Positions 45,400-57,600 of a DNA stretch of 64,000 nucleotides are shown one piece after another. A program made the position numbers and the translations under genes. Each line of letters starts with the position of its first letter. The stretch's first letter is position 1. The notes below the pieces were generated by a model, which was given only the letters and a program-made list of their open reading frames with translations, ran no database searches and was not told the origin of the DNA. The stretch is taken from the NCBI GenBank assembly GCA_947311845.1, contig CAMZMU010000049.1:10372683-10436682 (forward strand). Direction: 5' to 3'. The DNA comes from Poa pratensis. Its lineage: Eukaryota > Streptophyta > Magnoliopsida > Poales > Poaceae.

Positions 45400-47340
45400 A
45401 AATGCTTTGTAGGACATCTTTGTGAAGAGTAACCAATAGAAACACATTAAACCATGTTGCCAAGCTTCCTTACAGATATTGAGAGTTTTGCGTCTTCATT
45501 TAGAGAGGGTTACCTAGTACTCTCTAGACATAGATGAGCAGAAAGAAGATGTCCATTATGGATTTATTAAGGGCACTATCCAAGACTGTCTTGCTTGGGC
45601 ATTTGAGTTTATTCATCATCGTTAAGCCTCATAGCAGGAAATTCTTCTGTTGAAATTGGACTTCGCTGACATTTGATACTATTGACCATAGTGCAATGGT
45701 GAAAATTATGAAACAAACGGGCTTTGATAAAAAATCGCTAAAATGGACTAGTTGATCTTTTTCTCTGAAAATCTGTAGTTTTGCTTAATGGGGTCACAGG
45801 AAGTAAATTTCATTGAAAAAGGGGAGCAAGACAAGGAGATCCTCTATCTACTCTCATTTTGTACTTGCTGCTGATTTGCTCCAAACTGCAATTAATAAAG
45901 CTTTTAGGGAACACAGGTTGCTAGCTCCATTCTCTCCTGACTATGGCATGGATTTTCCTGTAATCCAATATGCCGACGACACCCTTTTATAATGCCAGCA
46001 AGCGCACAACAGATCCCAACTATGCAAGAAATCTTGGATGACTATGCTCCATCTACCGGTCTGCCCATCAAGTACAACAAATCTCTTCTTTTACTAACAA
46101 ATCTTACACCAGAGAGAGCCTCCTCACTTGCTCAGATGTTGGGTTGCTCCATTGGGGGGGAATGCCCTTCACTTATTTTGGCTAGGAACTGCAAGGCCTA
46201 TTGTTCAGGATATGATGCCACTAGTTGATTGAATCTAAAGGAAAATGACAACTATTCCTGATAAGTTTTATGCTAACTTATATTTCCATGTTCACCATGA
46301 TTCACTGCATATTCCATCAAACATACTAGTTAACATTGAAAAAAAATAAGAAGACATTGCTTGTGGGTGCAAAACGTATACATGTCCTAAATGCAACTCT
46401 TTTATTGCTTGGGATAAAGTTTGCAGACCAAAAAAAAGGAGGGATTGGAATGTTAAATTAAAAATCCAAAATGAGGCTCTCCTTCCTAAATTCTTTGATA
46501 AATTATACAATAAAGCTGGTACAACTTTTTTGGAATTCTTACTACAATGACAAAGTGCCTCATGATATGAACCCATGTGTTCCTTTCGGTGGAAAAATAT
46601 ATGTAAGCTCAATAACAATTATAGAGGCATTACCAGCTGCCAAGTGGGGTAATGATACTTCAATTCTGGTTTGGAAGGACGAGTGGCTTGATGAACTTGC
46701 TAGTGCCAAAATACCCAAGAGCATTTTCCTTCTGCACTGATGAAGATATCCAAGTAAGGTCTTTTTTAGGCGCTTCATCGCTTAGTGAGAATTTTCACCT
46801 TCCTTTATCTCCCGAAGCATTGAATGAGGTGAGAAAACTACTCCAAGATGAGTCCAAGCATTTATCATTTCCAATAGAGGAATCAGATGGTTGGATTTAC
46901 TCTTGGGGATAGAAATACACATCAAGCAAATATTATCTGTTTTGATTCAGAAATATTGTACACCATGAAGCTTTCAACTGGGTTTGGAAATCCAAGTGCA
47001 CTCCTAAAATATAAAATCATGTTGGCTGTTGTTCTCTGACAGACTTAATACCACAAACATGCTCAAAAGAAAAAACTACACAATCGAATCATCTTTTGAC
47101 TGCCCCCTTTGTCAAAATTCGACAGAAAATACTATTGATCATTTGTTTTTCTCTTGCCCCTTCAGTGTTTCCTGCTAAATAACCTTAAATATGCAATGGA
47201 TCATGCAAGGTAATTGACTGGAAACTTTCATATGCCAAAAAACACCATAAAAACTAATGTTTATGGAGACCTTGATGCTTGGAGCTTGAAGCATTTGGAA
47301 GGAGATAAATAATCTGGTCTTCACTGGCATAACACCTCAT
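45400..47340 (+). pseudogene. Decayed LINE retrotransposon (plus strand)
   Basis: Frames broken by stops read, in order, as LINE reverse transcriptase: YGFIKGTIQDCLAWAFEFIH near 45570, LDFADTFDTIDHSAMVKIMK near 45665, RQGDPLS near 45835, and the catalytic FPVIQYADDTL at about 45955. Then come PSTGLPIKYNKSLLLLTNL (46055) and a C-terminal zinc-binding segment FDCPLCQNSTENTIDHLFFSC at about 47095. No single frame covers the domain, so it is inactive. Confidence 0.75.
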
Positions 47341-48245
47341 AGGGATTCTTGGAAGGGAATATTTATCACATAATTTCCCTTTTGGTCCATAGGACCAATA
47401 CTGAGTTGCATCCTTTCATTGTAAATATTGTGCAAGGTCTTTGATTTGTCTGTTAGACGGGTTGTCTGCTTAGTCACCACACTTGTAATTATGTAACTGA
47501 TCACTAACCCCATAATATATATAATATAGTAGTAGGGGTTTTGTCTACTGTTCCAAGGAAAAAAAATCATAGGAAACATCTTCAAAAAAATATTGCATCA
47601 CGAGATTTCATTATAGTATCAATATGCATATCACGTTGCCTCAGATATAACCACAACAAGTATATAGGCTTGGGGTGCTTTCCCCCCCCCCCTAAGGCAT
47701 CACCATGTGGCTGTTCTAGATCCCTCCAAAATATTCTGGAACCTTTCGCAACATTTTAGAATCTTCATGTACCTTCCAATACGTTTTCGGAACCTCTTGG
47801 AAAAAGATCACCTGCAACACTTCTGGAACTATTCTTTCTTTATTCTCCATATCTTAGTTGCTTTCCTATATGTTGCCAAACCATTAAGCGTGTGACCCAA
47901 TAGGTTTGAGCTCATGTGGACATGTCCGTAACACCTTAAGGTCAATAGATTATAGAGGGATCTGGACGAATATAACGGTTCCAACATATTGCCAAAGATC
48001 TTTACCGTGCGAACCTTTTATATTCTCATTTGCACTTTCGTTTTGCTTCGCGATACTTAACACAATTTGATGTGGGACTTAAGCGGTACTCTGAGATTAA
48101 CTCCTTGATGACTATACCTAGTTATCCTCGTTACCTAGTGTGTACTCCTTTACTCATATTCCATATTCTGATGTTTCGTGACTAACTCATAGTCACATAT
48201 CTACATAGTCGATTATGGACATCTTAATTACCATCAGGGCCCGAG
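47341..48245. other. Unassigned DNA with an LTR-like fragment
   Basis: No gene is supported. From about 47700 the sequence (GGAACCTTTCG, TTTCGGAACCTCTTGG, GGACATCTTAATTACC, GGGCCCGAGTGTATC) resembles the LTR of a Triticeae Gypsy element, continuing after the SINE at 48439, but no ends could be fixed. Confidence 0.35.
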
Positions 48246-48262
48246 TGTATCTCTCCATTGCC

Positions 48263-48421
48263 AGAGAATGGGGCAGAGGCCCAGTGGCAAAGGTAGCAGT
48301 GGCTAAACCTAGCAACCAGAGTTCAAATTCCGTCGGGAGCAAATTTCTGGAATTCTCACAAAAGAGCAATACTTCTATAAAATTAAGCCACCAGGGCTAG
48401 TCCTGGGGGTCTCATTTTTTC
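48263..48421 (+). mobile_element. tRNA-derived SINE (159 bp, Au-like)
   Basis: A perfect 17-bp direct repeat TGTATCTCTCCATTGCC flanks it (48246-48262, 48422-48438). It contains an A-box-like AGTGGCAAAGGTAGCAGTGG and a B-box GAGTTCAAATTCC, and has a T-rich 3' end (TCTCATTTTTTC), as in the Au SINE family of wheat relatives. Family name is from memory; the duplication and boxes are seen. Confidence 0.8.
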
Positions 48422-48438
48422 TGTATCTCTCCATTGCC

Positions 48439-49081
48439 GGAGGCAAAAATCTCAGTCTTAATCTAGCACCACGGGGTACCTTTTGGAATACCCAAAACAC
48501 AACATTTATAATATTCCAATAATAGATCAATGTTGGCTTCCCCAAAGTACTCGTTGGTAACCTAACTATGATACTTTCATGGTCTAAGCACGATTAACAA
48601 ATGCGAGGGCATATGATGATAGTGCCAACTAATTGACGACGTGTCTCGCAGTATATCAACATGTCCATCGAGTATCATGTTACACTAACAATCTGCCCTC
48701 ATGATCACCACCAACATGCCACCCATTTCAGCCAGGGGAGCCTCATAGCCGTCGCCCTGGTCTGCGGGAGGTCTCCTATCGCCGTCCACTCTCCGCCGCG
48801 ACCTCGGAATTCAGAGAGGTGAGATGAGATAGATGGGTGTGTTCAAAATGGAATGATCTCCTTTTCTCATGTTTGAATTTATGTTGTCCACAAACAAATA
48901 AAGAGTTCGAAAAGACGAACGCATAACAGACTCGGTACAAGTGGAGAATTGCGCTACTGCGACCGATTGGGAGGAGGGTAGTGGTAGTGAGGCATGCGGC
49001 CAGTGCCAGTAGGGACGAGGGCAACGGTCTGTCTAACCTCGGCGGCCTAGCCGAGTAGCGTCCGTGGCCATCGGCACGACT
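48439..49081. other. Unassigned DNA
   Basis: The first part continues the LTR-like fragment (GCAAAAATCTCAGTC). From about 48720 it becomes GC-richer, with frames on the minus strand but no recognisable product. Confidence 0.3.
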
Positions 49082-50797
49082 GCCCTGTCCCTAGATGAGA
49101 CCCTGTCGCCCTCCTTTGTCGTCCTCCTGCGGTTCTTAGCCATGGTGGTGATTTCGCTGGAAGTCTTAAATGTCTTAATGACACGTACATTGGTCCCATA
49201 TGTAAGTGTACGTGCAAAGAGAGATATCCAGTATTAAGTGGCTGGAAAAGCAGAAAAAATGGCTAAGCAAAGTCCCACTCTTCTCTACCTAGCTTTTTTT
49301 TGGATGGTTGGGTTTGGATTGTTTGTTTGTTTGGACTTCTCTACCTAGCTAAAATTTGGAACTCCGTTTTATCTCCGCTAATATAAAAAGAGAGAGAGGT
49401 GGCTGATCCAAATAACATCAACCCTACGATCATATGCATCCAACGTTCTAAAACTCTCCAATGATGTATTAACTTAAGTGATACCCCCGTAATCTTAACC
49501 ATTAATCTGCTACATCAGACGTTCCAGATCACCCCAATGATGTAGGGGCGAACCAGGCTAGGCGGTTGCTGGTAAAAGGAACATCGTGTGCGTCAGCCTG
49601 TTCGAATCGTGAGCCGCGCTGTGATTGCATCTGAAACCGCGACACACCTCGTACGCCCTCCGCCTCCTCCTCCTCCTTCCTATCCTTCGTCATCTCCGTC
49701 GTGGTCCAGGCGTTCCAACATCGCCACGCGCTGTGCCTCTCTTCGCTCCTTCTTTACCCCCATCAGAAACAGCAATCCCATCGCCGGCGAATTCCAACCG
49801 CCGAGAAGGACCTTCCGCCGCAGCCTACACGCGGCCGCCAGCAAATCGACACGCCGATGCCCTGTATGCCGGAACGCCAACACCCTCTACCAGCCGCCGC
49901 CTTCCCGCCGCCATATCCTGCACGGAACGGCGGCGCGGCGCCCTGTCCCTAGATGAGACCCTGTCGCCCTCCTTTGTCGTCCTCCTGCGGTTCTTAGCCA
50001 TGGTGGTGATTTCGCTGGAAGTCTTAAATGTCTTAATGACACGTACATTGGTCCCATATGTAAGTGTACGTACAAAGAGAGATATCCAGTATTAAGTGGC
50101 TGCAAAAGCAGAAAAAATGGCTAAGCAAAGTCCCACTCTTCTCTACCTAGCTTTTTTTTGGATGGTTGGGTTTGGATTGTTTGTTTGTTTGGACTTCTCT
50201 ACCTAGCTAAAATTTGGAACTCCGTTTTATCTCCGCTAATATAAAAAGAGAGAGAGGTGGCTGATCCAAATAACATCAACCCTACGATCGTATGCATCCA
50301 ACGTTCTAAAACTCTCCAATGATGTATTAACTTAAGTGATACCCCCGTAATATTAACCATTAATCTGCTACATCAGACGTTCCAGATCACCCCAATGATG
50401 TAGGGGCGAACCAGGCTAGGCGGTTGCTGGTAAAAGGAACATCGTGCGCGTCAGCCTGTTCGAATCGTGAGCCGCGCTGTGATTGCATCTGAAACCGCGA
50501 CACACCTCGCACGCCCTCCGCCTCCTCCTCCTCCTTCCTATCCTTCGTCATCTCCGTCGTGGTCCAGGCGTTCCAACATCGCCACGCGCTGTGCCTCTCT
50601 TCGCTCCTTCTTTACCCCCATCAGAAACAGCAATCCCATCGCCGGCGAATTCCAACCGCCGAGAAGGACCTTCCGCCGCAGCCTACACGCGGCCGCCAGC
50701 AAATCGACACGCCGACGCCCTGTATGCCGGAACGCCAACACCCTCTACCAGCCGCCGCCTTCCCGCCGCCATATCCTGCACGGAACGGCGGCGCCCT
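49082..50797 (+). repeat. Tandem duplication, two copies of an 858-bp unit
   Basis: Positions 49082-49939 and 49940-50797 match with about seven base differences and one 5-bp gap, roughly 99 percent identity by eye. The word GCCCTG occurs at the left edge, the junction and the right edge, so the duplication probably arose through microhomology. Each unit carries about 290 bp of flank and the first 568 bp of a Helitron. Confidence 0.9.
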
Positions 50798-53700
50798 GCA
50801 TGCCGGCCACAAGCGAGGCGGCGCCCTGCACTCTCCTGCACCCTAAGCTACGACAAATCCTCATTGCCGCAGCAGTTACGCTGTCATCGCCTCTCTACAG
50901 CCGCAGTCCGGCAACCGCCGCAGTGTTGCTGGCTGGCTGCCCTCGACGCCCTAAAGACGCAGTCCGGCAACCGTCAGTCCTGCCGCCCTCGACGCCCTAC
51001 TGTACGGATCCCCACCGCCAACAAAGAGCTGCTCGAGGTCCGTCCACTGCGACGGCCTGCACGTCTGTAGGCCTCGCCGCCCTGAACTTCGCCTGCAACA
51101 TCAATTTATTGCTCAGGGGTAGCGGGTAGGCAAAGTATGAGGATGCAGCCTTCGGACTTTGATACCAGTAGCATTTTTAATCTCCTGCACAGAGCCCCAA
51201 ATCAGTGTGCAAACTTTGTGAAAAATCTTGGTACTCTTGAATGAAGTGAGCTTAAACGCAGACAAGATTTGTGGGCTCATCGTGCTCATCGTTAAATGCA
51301 GCAACGATTTTTCCCTTTTCGGATTCATGTGGATTTATAGAGCTTATATAGGACATGCTCTTGTGGTAATTTCAGTACGAATTTAGAGTAAGGTTGATGA
51401 ATCTTCTAATTTGAAACAAATTTATATATGACGGCGTACTCGAATACAAAAGTTCATATGCACTATTGTTATGGTAGATGCTGTCATAAGAATCTGTAAG
51501 CATATATGCATTCTCCTTGGTTTTGATTGATCAATCGTGCAGGTGGACGTGGTGGTTCTGGATGGGGACATCATAGCATCGCGCAGGAGCTTGTGAGGTA
51601 CAAATCCCATACTGGCACTATATTCATCTTGCTGGGAAGGACAATGACATACTTCTTCACGAGTATATTCATCTTGCTGGGAACAACAATGGCATACTTC
51701 TTCACGAGTAGTATTAGCTGTGCTCTAAGCAATATACGTGGGTTTTGGTGCTAAGTCCATTGTGCTTAGGTAAAATATCTATCCATATATATTTCTGAAA
51801 GAAACCATCATGTATATGCCTTATTTTTCTACTTTTTATACAGAAAGCCTGATAGACCAAATGAACTCATGTTTAGCATGCGGCCGGCAAACTCCAAGCT
51901 ATCTTATGCAGTAGAATAACGATTCATAACCTTTGCACGGCCACTGCTCATTCCATTGTACTGCTGTGTACCAAGAGCAGTTTGCTTCAGAAAGTAACAT
52001 GTTTGATGTCTCATATCTGTTTTGGTCTGAGCCGATTATTGCTTATGTAAAATTAAAGACTCATGCCTTGCGCTTTTTATTTTGTAAATCCTGTTTAAAA
52101 AACCTTTGGTTGTCCACCATAGTGCTGATATATACGTCTTCAGTTGGAAGGGAAAAAAAAACAAGGCCTGATGGATTTACTTGGAGAGAAGAAATTGATA
52201 AAGGCAGTAACTTGAACATAATAGGAAGCGATGAAGTCTCACCTGACCTGAATTTCATAATTTACTAAATTTCCTTATAAATGAAGAATAATAGATGAAC
52301 AGTATACATGGCAATCTTTGTCCTTAACACAAAGACTTCATATTATGACATATCTATTGTCGATGTGATCAAGCATGCAATGTTTAATATTTATATGGTA
52401 CTGCACCGTCAAATTGACGCACAAATTATGCTTCTTCAACATCTTTTTCTCATTTTTCTATGCAGAATATAGGAAAAATATATACTTTCAGAAGTATAAC
52501 TATGTTCTTCAATACTATAATATATTCGATGTTACATATAAGTCCCTCTAAATAAATACTTTCATGGTTTTAATATGCTTGGTTTTTGCTGTTAGTCTAT
52601 GTTGACGAGTTTTCGAAAAAGTAATTATTCTAGGCTGAGCTGTTTTTGGTTTCTAAGATCATCCTCCATTATGCTATTTTTGCACGTTCTATTTCTTCAA
52701 ATGCTACATATTTGTAATTCTGCTTACTAGGCAATTTAATTGTTGCGTATTGCTTCTGCTACTGCTCTGGTCGCGGATGCGCTGGTCCCTGGTCGCCATC
52801 TACATCGAGGCATCTCACATCTTGGACGACTGCCTAGCCTAGCTGCCACTCTAGAGTCCAGACACTAATTGTGGAATTGATTGTTGGTACGCCGGCGTGG
52901 CTTCTTCCCGAAGTTCAGGTAGCTACAGAAAATTCATCTCCCACGCCAAGATTGCTCAGCCATATTTTTTCAGATCAACAGCTTGCTCAGCCATCTACCT
53001 CATGCCTCAACATTGGTCGGGAACTCCAGCGCCCTCTGCTCTACTTCATGTAGGCAAGCAACGAATCTCCTCCCTGCCAAGTAGGAGTATTACTATATTA
53101 GAGCAGCTACTGTTTTTTACCCCAAGGAGAGGCTAGGAGCACATCGTCGTGACAACTGACCACCACTGATTGATATACTACACAGAAGCAGCGCATGCAA
53201 ATTTTTTACTAATATGTATCATCTTGGCCTCATGTTTCGCTTCTGTAAAAGTATTAAATAGTCTGTTTGCAACCTGCTCCCTTTCAGTTAAAGACATTTG
53301 GAACACATGCTATTCAATTATGGTGTTATGCAGATGATAAACATCATTATGGATAAAACAATGCAAATAGGATTCAATCATATTATTTCGGTTTCTCTTG
53401 GTCTGTGGATTTTCCCTGGCACGTGTGTTTGGTTCCATTACTCAGGCTATAGATCAGCTTAGTCCAGCTATGCCAGAATCGATGACAAAAATCGAATTTT
53501 CATACCAAAAAAAATCTACAAATTGGATTTTTAAAATGCGGGCCAAAAGAGATTTGAGAATTGAGATGTACATGAAAACAAATATTTTTTCTATGGAGTT
53601 TGGAGTTATGTAATCTTATGCACCCAGCGAATCAAATCTATAAATGCAGTCGTCCATGAAATTATCTCTCTCTCCATGTAGGGAATCATGTGGTGCAAAA

Positions 53701-54069
53701 TGAGCATACAACTCCTTGCAAGGTGAGTGATTAGCTAGAATGATCACAACTCCAAACTAATCTTTGATTTATGAATTAGTTGACACTTTCGAAATAGTAG
53801 TTCCAATGATTTTCATGATGTTGAATTTCAGTGTACAAGATAATTTTATTTCCTTACCGAGACTTTGTGATATGTATCTTCAATTAGTGGTGATGAGATT
53901 GATATATAATTTTGTATACACATTTACTTTGTTTGTTCCTTAACTACTGAATGATGTTGGATCCATATATACATGTAGTTTAGCTGTGAAATGTGTTCCT
54001 CTACAAGCTCGAAAGAGGTCAATATGCTCGGCTAGATTACAACGTGCATGGCACGTGCTCGATTACTAG
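50230..54069 (+). mobile_element. Non-autonomous Helitron (3.8 kb, plus orientation), 5' end also duplicated at 49372
   Basis: The 5' end is A|TCTCCGCTAATATAAAAAGAG at 50230, repeated at 49372 by the tandem duplication. The 3' end is CTAG|T at 54066-54069, with the hairpin ACGTGC-ATG-GCACGT nine bases upstream. Stem sequence and spacing match the other Helitron, so both belong to one family. No Rep/helicase frame is seen. The GC-rich section 50460-51120 has open frames in several phases (proline/arginine-rich, no recognised domain), and the rest is AT-rich. Confidence 0.7.
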
Positions 54070-54612
54070 TGCTCTGTAGTGGCATAGTTGGTTCGTTGAG
54101 TTGTGTCGTTTCCCCCACGCCAACCACCGGAGAAGTTCCCCACATCCGCTCGTCACAATTCATATTCTCCGTATATATCCTTTTTCTAATTCACAAACCG
54201 AAAGCAAATATAATGCTTCCAAGCGCACTCACCAGCCTGAGACCTGAGTGCGCCTCTCCCGCAAACTCACCAAGCGGCTGCCGCCCCTCCCGCCGGCCAC
54301 CGCTGCTACTCCCCCGTCCTCCGACTTTCGGCCCTGTTCTGACCTACGCCGCTACGTCCACAAGCTCATCATTTCGACCAACGGCGGCGGTTCGGCTCGG
54401 TACTGCGAGAAACGTGAGTACCCATAATTTCCTCCGTTGCTTCCCTCCTACATCAGTTCCCGATTTCAAAACAGCTGTTGGGCATGTTTTCTCGTGCTTT
54501 TAGATCTTCTCATCCATGGCAAGAATTAATTAGGTGGATCATCTTGTGCATACCTCTCTGGTATTCAGGTGGGGAGTGGGGACGCAAAGCTAACTGCTGG
54601 CTTCTGGTGAAG
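54070..54612 (+). promoter_or_regulatory. Upstream region and 5' UTR of NLR-2
   Basis: A GC-rich transcribed-looking block at 54225-54412 is followed by a likely 5' UTR intron, donor AAAC|GTGAGT at 54414 and acceptor TATTCAG at 54568. CGTATATATCC near 54170 could act as a TATA box. The Helitron ends at the left edge, so the native promoter next to the gene is at most about 540 bp long. Confidence 0.5.
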
Positions 54613-57600
54613 ATGGAGGACGACCATGATTCTGCTTCGCTTGAGGCGAATATGGAGTGTCACATCACTGCTTCGCTCGGCCCCATGGGTCGTCTCCTCC
54701 GGCGACTCCATTCGTTCGAGGCTTCCGAACTGCCAGAGGGGCTTACTGCAAATGAGATCCGGCTTCTCAAAGAAGGTCTAGAAGGATTGTACGACTATCT
54801 CAAGGATGCTTCGGAGGCAGATCTGGACCCTAGCATCACGCCCAAGTGGTGGATCAAGGAGGTTCGGGAACTTAGTTATGACACGGAGGACTTCTTCGAC
54901 GAGGTTATGCAACCCAGTGCTGATGATGGCGTGGCTGTCCACAGAAGCGCTCGTCGCAGTTCCACCTTTCGGATTGTCAGTAAGCGGAAGCAGCGCCGGC
55001 CCACTACTGCAGAAGATTTCTCGCGATTAATGGCTCGTGTGGACGATGCGAGAGAAAGACGCCAACGTTTCCAGCCTGCTCCGTTGACTGCCATCAAATC
55101 TGACATTGGGCAAGCAGCTGGTATCAGCTGCCACACGCCTGAACTGTCCATCGACCTGCCGGAGTCAGCTGCACTTATCACTTACGTCCATGTGGACGCG
55201 GGCGCCGGCCGTAGACTAGTTGGTGTCGAGGAACCAATGCAGAAGATTGTTAAGTTGCTGTCGTTCAGCGATGGCAACCAGAGACAACTCAAGGTGGTGC
55301 CTATATTTGGATCTGCAGGTGTTGGAAAAACGACAGTTGCCAGAACTATATACCATCAGTATGGAGGGCAATTCCAGTGCCGGGCTTTTCTAAGGGTGTC
55401 TCGAAATCCAGATATTAGGTGGCTTCTCACCAGTATCCTCTCGCAAACTGAGGCACCACAGACTCATCATTCCTTTTCTGATGCGCATGACCTTATTGAC
55501 AGTATCTTCAAACATCTTCAAGGAAAAAGGTATTTCCCTAGTGTTTCAAAAAACAAATTTGTATAGGCCTGGCCAGGGTTGTTTGGATTGCTTGATATGC
55601 ATATAAAAAATGTGCCTTTCCATATAACCTCTAGCAGTTTACTGATCCTAAATAATAAAAAGTTATTAATGAATCTGATTTTTCTACCTTTTCCCGAGTA
55701 TAATTCCCCATTTTCTCATGCCAAACTGTCAGGCGCCATGCCTTATTGAAAAAAATATTGCTATGGTTCTAGCACCGAGCAAATCCTTACCCAGATGCAC
55801 GCCATGCTTATGCCTCCCTGAGAGAAATCGTGCTCAATATATCTTCTTGTTTTGTTTTTGTTTCGTTTTGAGGGCAGTGCTAAATATTTCTTGAATTCAT
55901 GGAGAGGACAATACACTGCGGGCTCTTTGGCTGCTTCAACGCATGTGTGCCCCATGCGAAGAAAATCATTGCGGTCTGCCCACAAGAACGTATAGGGAGA
56001 TTATAGAACATTCACATATTAGTATACATACTCGCTTCATTCAAAACTATAATATGTTTTATCTTTTTCTAAATCGGATGTACTTAGACGTGTTTCACTA
56101 TGTTTGTTTACTCATTTCGATTTGAAAATAGTCCATATTAAAATATTGAAAACATTTTATAACTTGTAACTCTACGAGTGTATTCATCAGGTTGATTCGA
56201 TCCATGATTTAGTTTTATGAACAAACATGCGTGCCCCATTCAAACTAAAATACTGCCATTTCTTGGAAGGACTAGGTGGCTTCTGATTTGAATAGGAGGA
56301 TCAAATCAAGAGATAAAACTTAATTTTCGATAAAGAGAGTATATTAATATCAAAATGATACCAATTACACTTGGCCTATGCACCAACACAATATCAAAAT
56401 AATAAAGACATAGAGAATACACAACCAAAAACAATAAAATGAAAATAAACAAAGCAAATAATAGAACAACAGCAACAATCAGAAATGATGGCAACCGAAG
56501 GTAAGAAGTAACCTACAATAATGCCTCCAAAAAGGAAACGTCTCACGACGTCGACAGAGCTGGATCCAACCACAGAGCGAAGTTCATGGGTTTTCACCCC
56601 CAAATATAAATCCGACTAAACTCCAAGAAATGCCTTCAACAAGGGAACATTGTGTACATGCCGTATTTGTAATGTTCAACCAATGAAGGTCATACCTAAA
56701 GTTTTCAACCCTAAAAATCGAGACACAACACTCAACGAGTGCCACCTAATCGAAATCACCAGGTTCTGCCACCATATTTTGATCCATCATTGCACAACCG
56801 CACATGCAAGGCCCTGGCAGGATTAAGCCACACCACTGTAACCATGACTGCGCAACACATGTTGCCGACTACCGCCCGCCATCAAGACCGGTCCCAAGAC
56901 ACAAAGAGTCCAAACGCCCAGGTAGAATTAATAGGCAAGTCACGTGGGCAACTCAAATGTAGTCGACATCCGATGGATCTATCATGCACAACAAGAGACC
57001 TCAAGTCGCCTCCTGCCAGGGATTCAGAAGATGTGTCGTCGTTGTCGCACCACTAGTAAATGGGAACCAAAGAGATCCACCATTGTCGCAAATCGGAGAT
57101 CGGGAACCTCCACCGCATACCGTCGTTGCTGCCTGGCCGATTGTCGCACTGTCCCCACAACCATTGTGGCATGGCCGTTGCCGTGAAGACCCAGGGTCAT
57201 CGCCCCGACGTCTGACCTTCGCCGATGTACGCGCCGTCGCATCAAGCCAGCTGCCAAGGCTTACGCATCACAAGGACACTAGCCCACCTTTGCATACCGG
57301 CTTCATGATGGCGAGGTAGGGACAAAGAGGAGGAGATGAAGGCAGTGGCTAGGGTTTCGCCCGACCACCCGCATGGATGAAGGCAAGCAGCTAATGAAGA
57401 TTGAGATCCAAATGTGACAAAGATATGGTAGGGGAACCTGGGTCAAATAATTACTCCGTTGATATTTTTTCTATACGTCTGCTCAAATTTTACAAAGTTT
57501 GACGTTGACTAAACTGGAAATACATGTTAAATTATGGAGGGGGGGGGGGGGGGGGGGGGGGGGAGTAGCCATTTGCCATTTTTGGTTAACCACTTTTCAT

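Noticed and set aside
50467..51129. 220-codon ORF as a host gene
   Set aside because: It lies in a Helitron, overlaps a tandem duplication, is open in other frames too and shows no recognisable domain. A captured exon remains possible.
54048..54503. 151-codon ORF upstream of NLR-2
   Set aside because: It begins inside the Helitron terminus and crosses a likely 5' UTR donor; no protein family is recognised.
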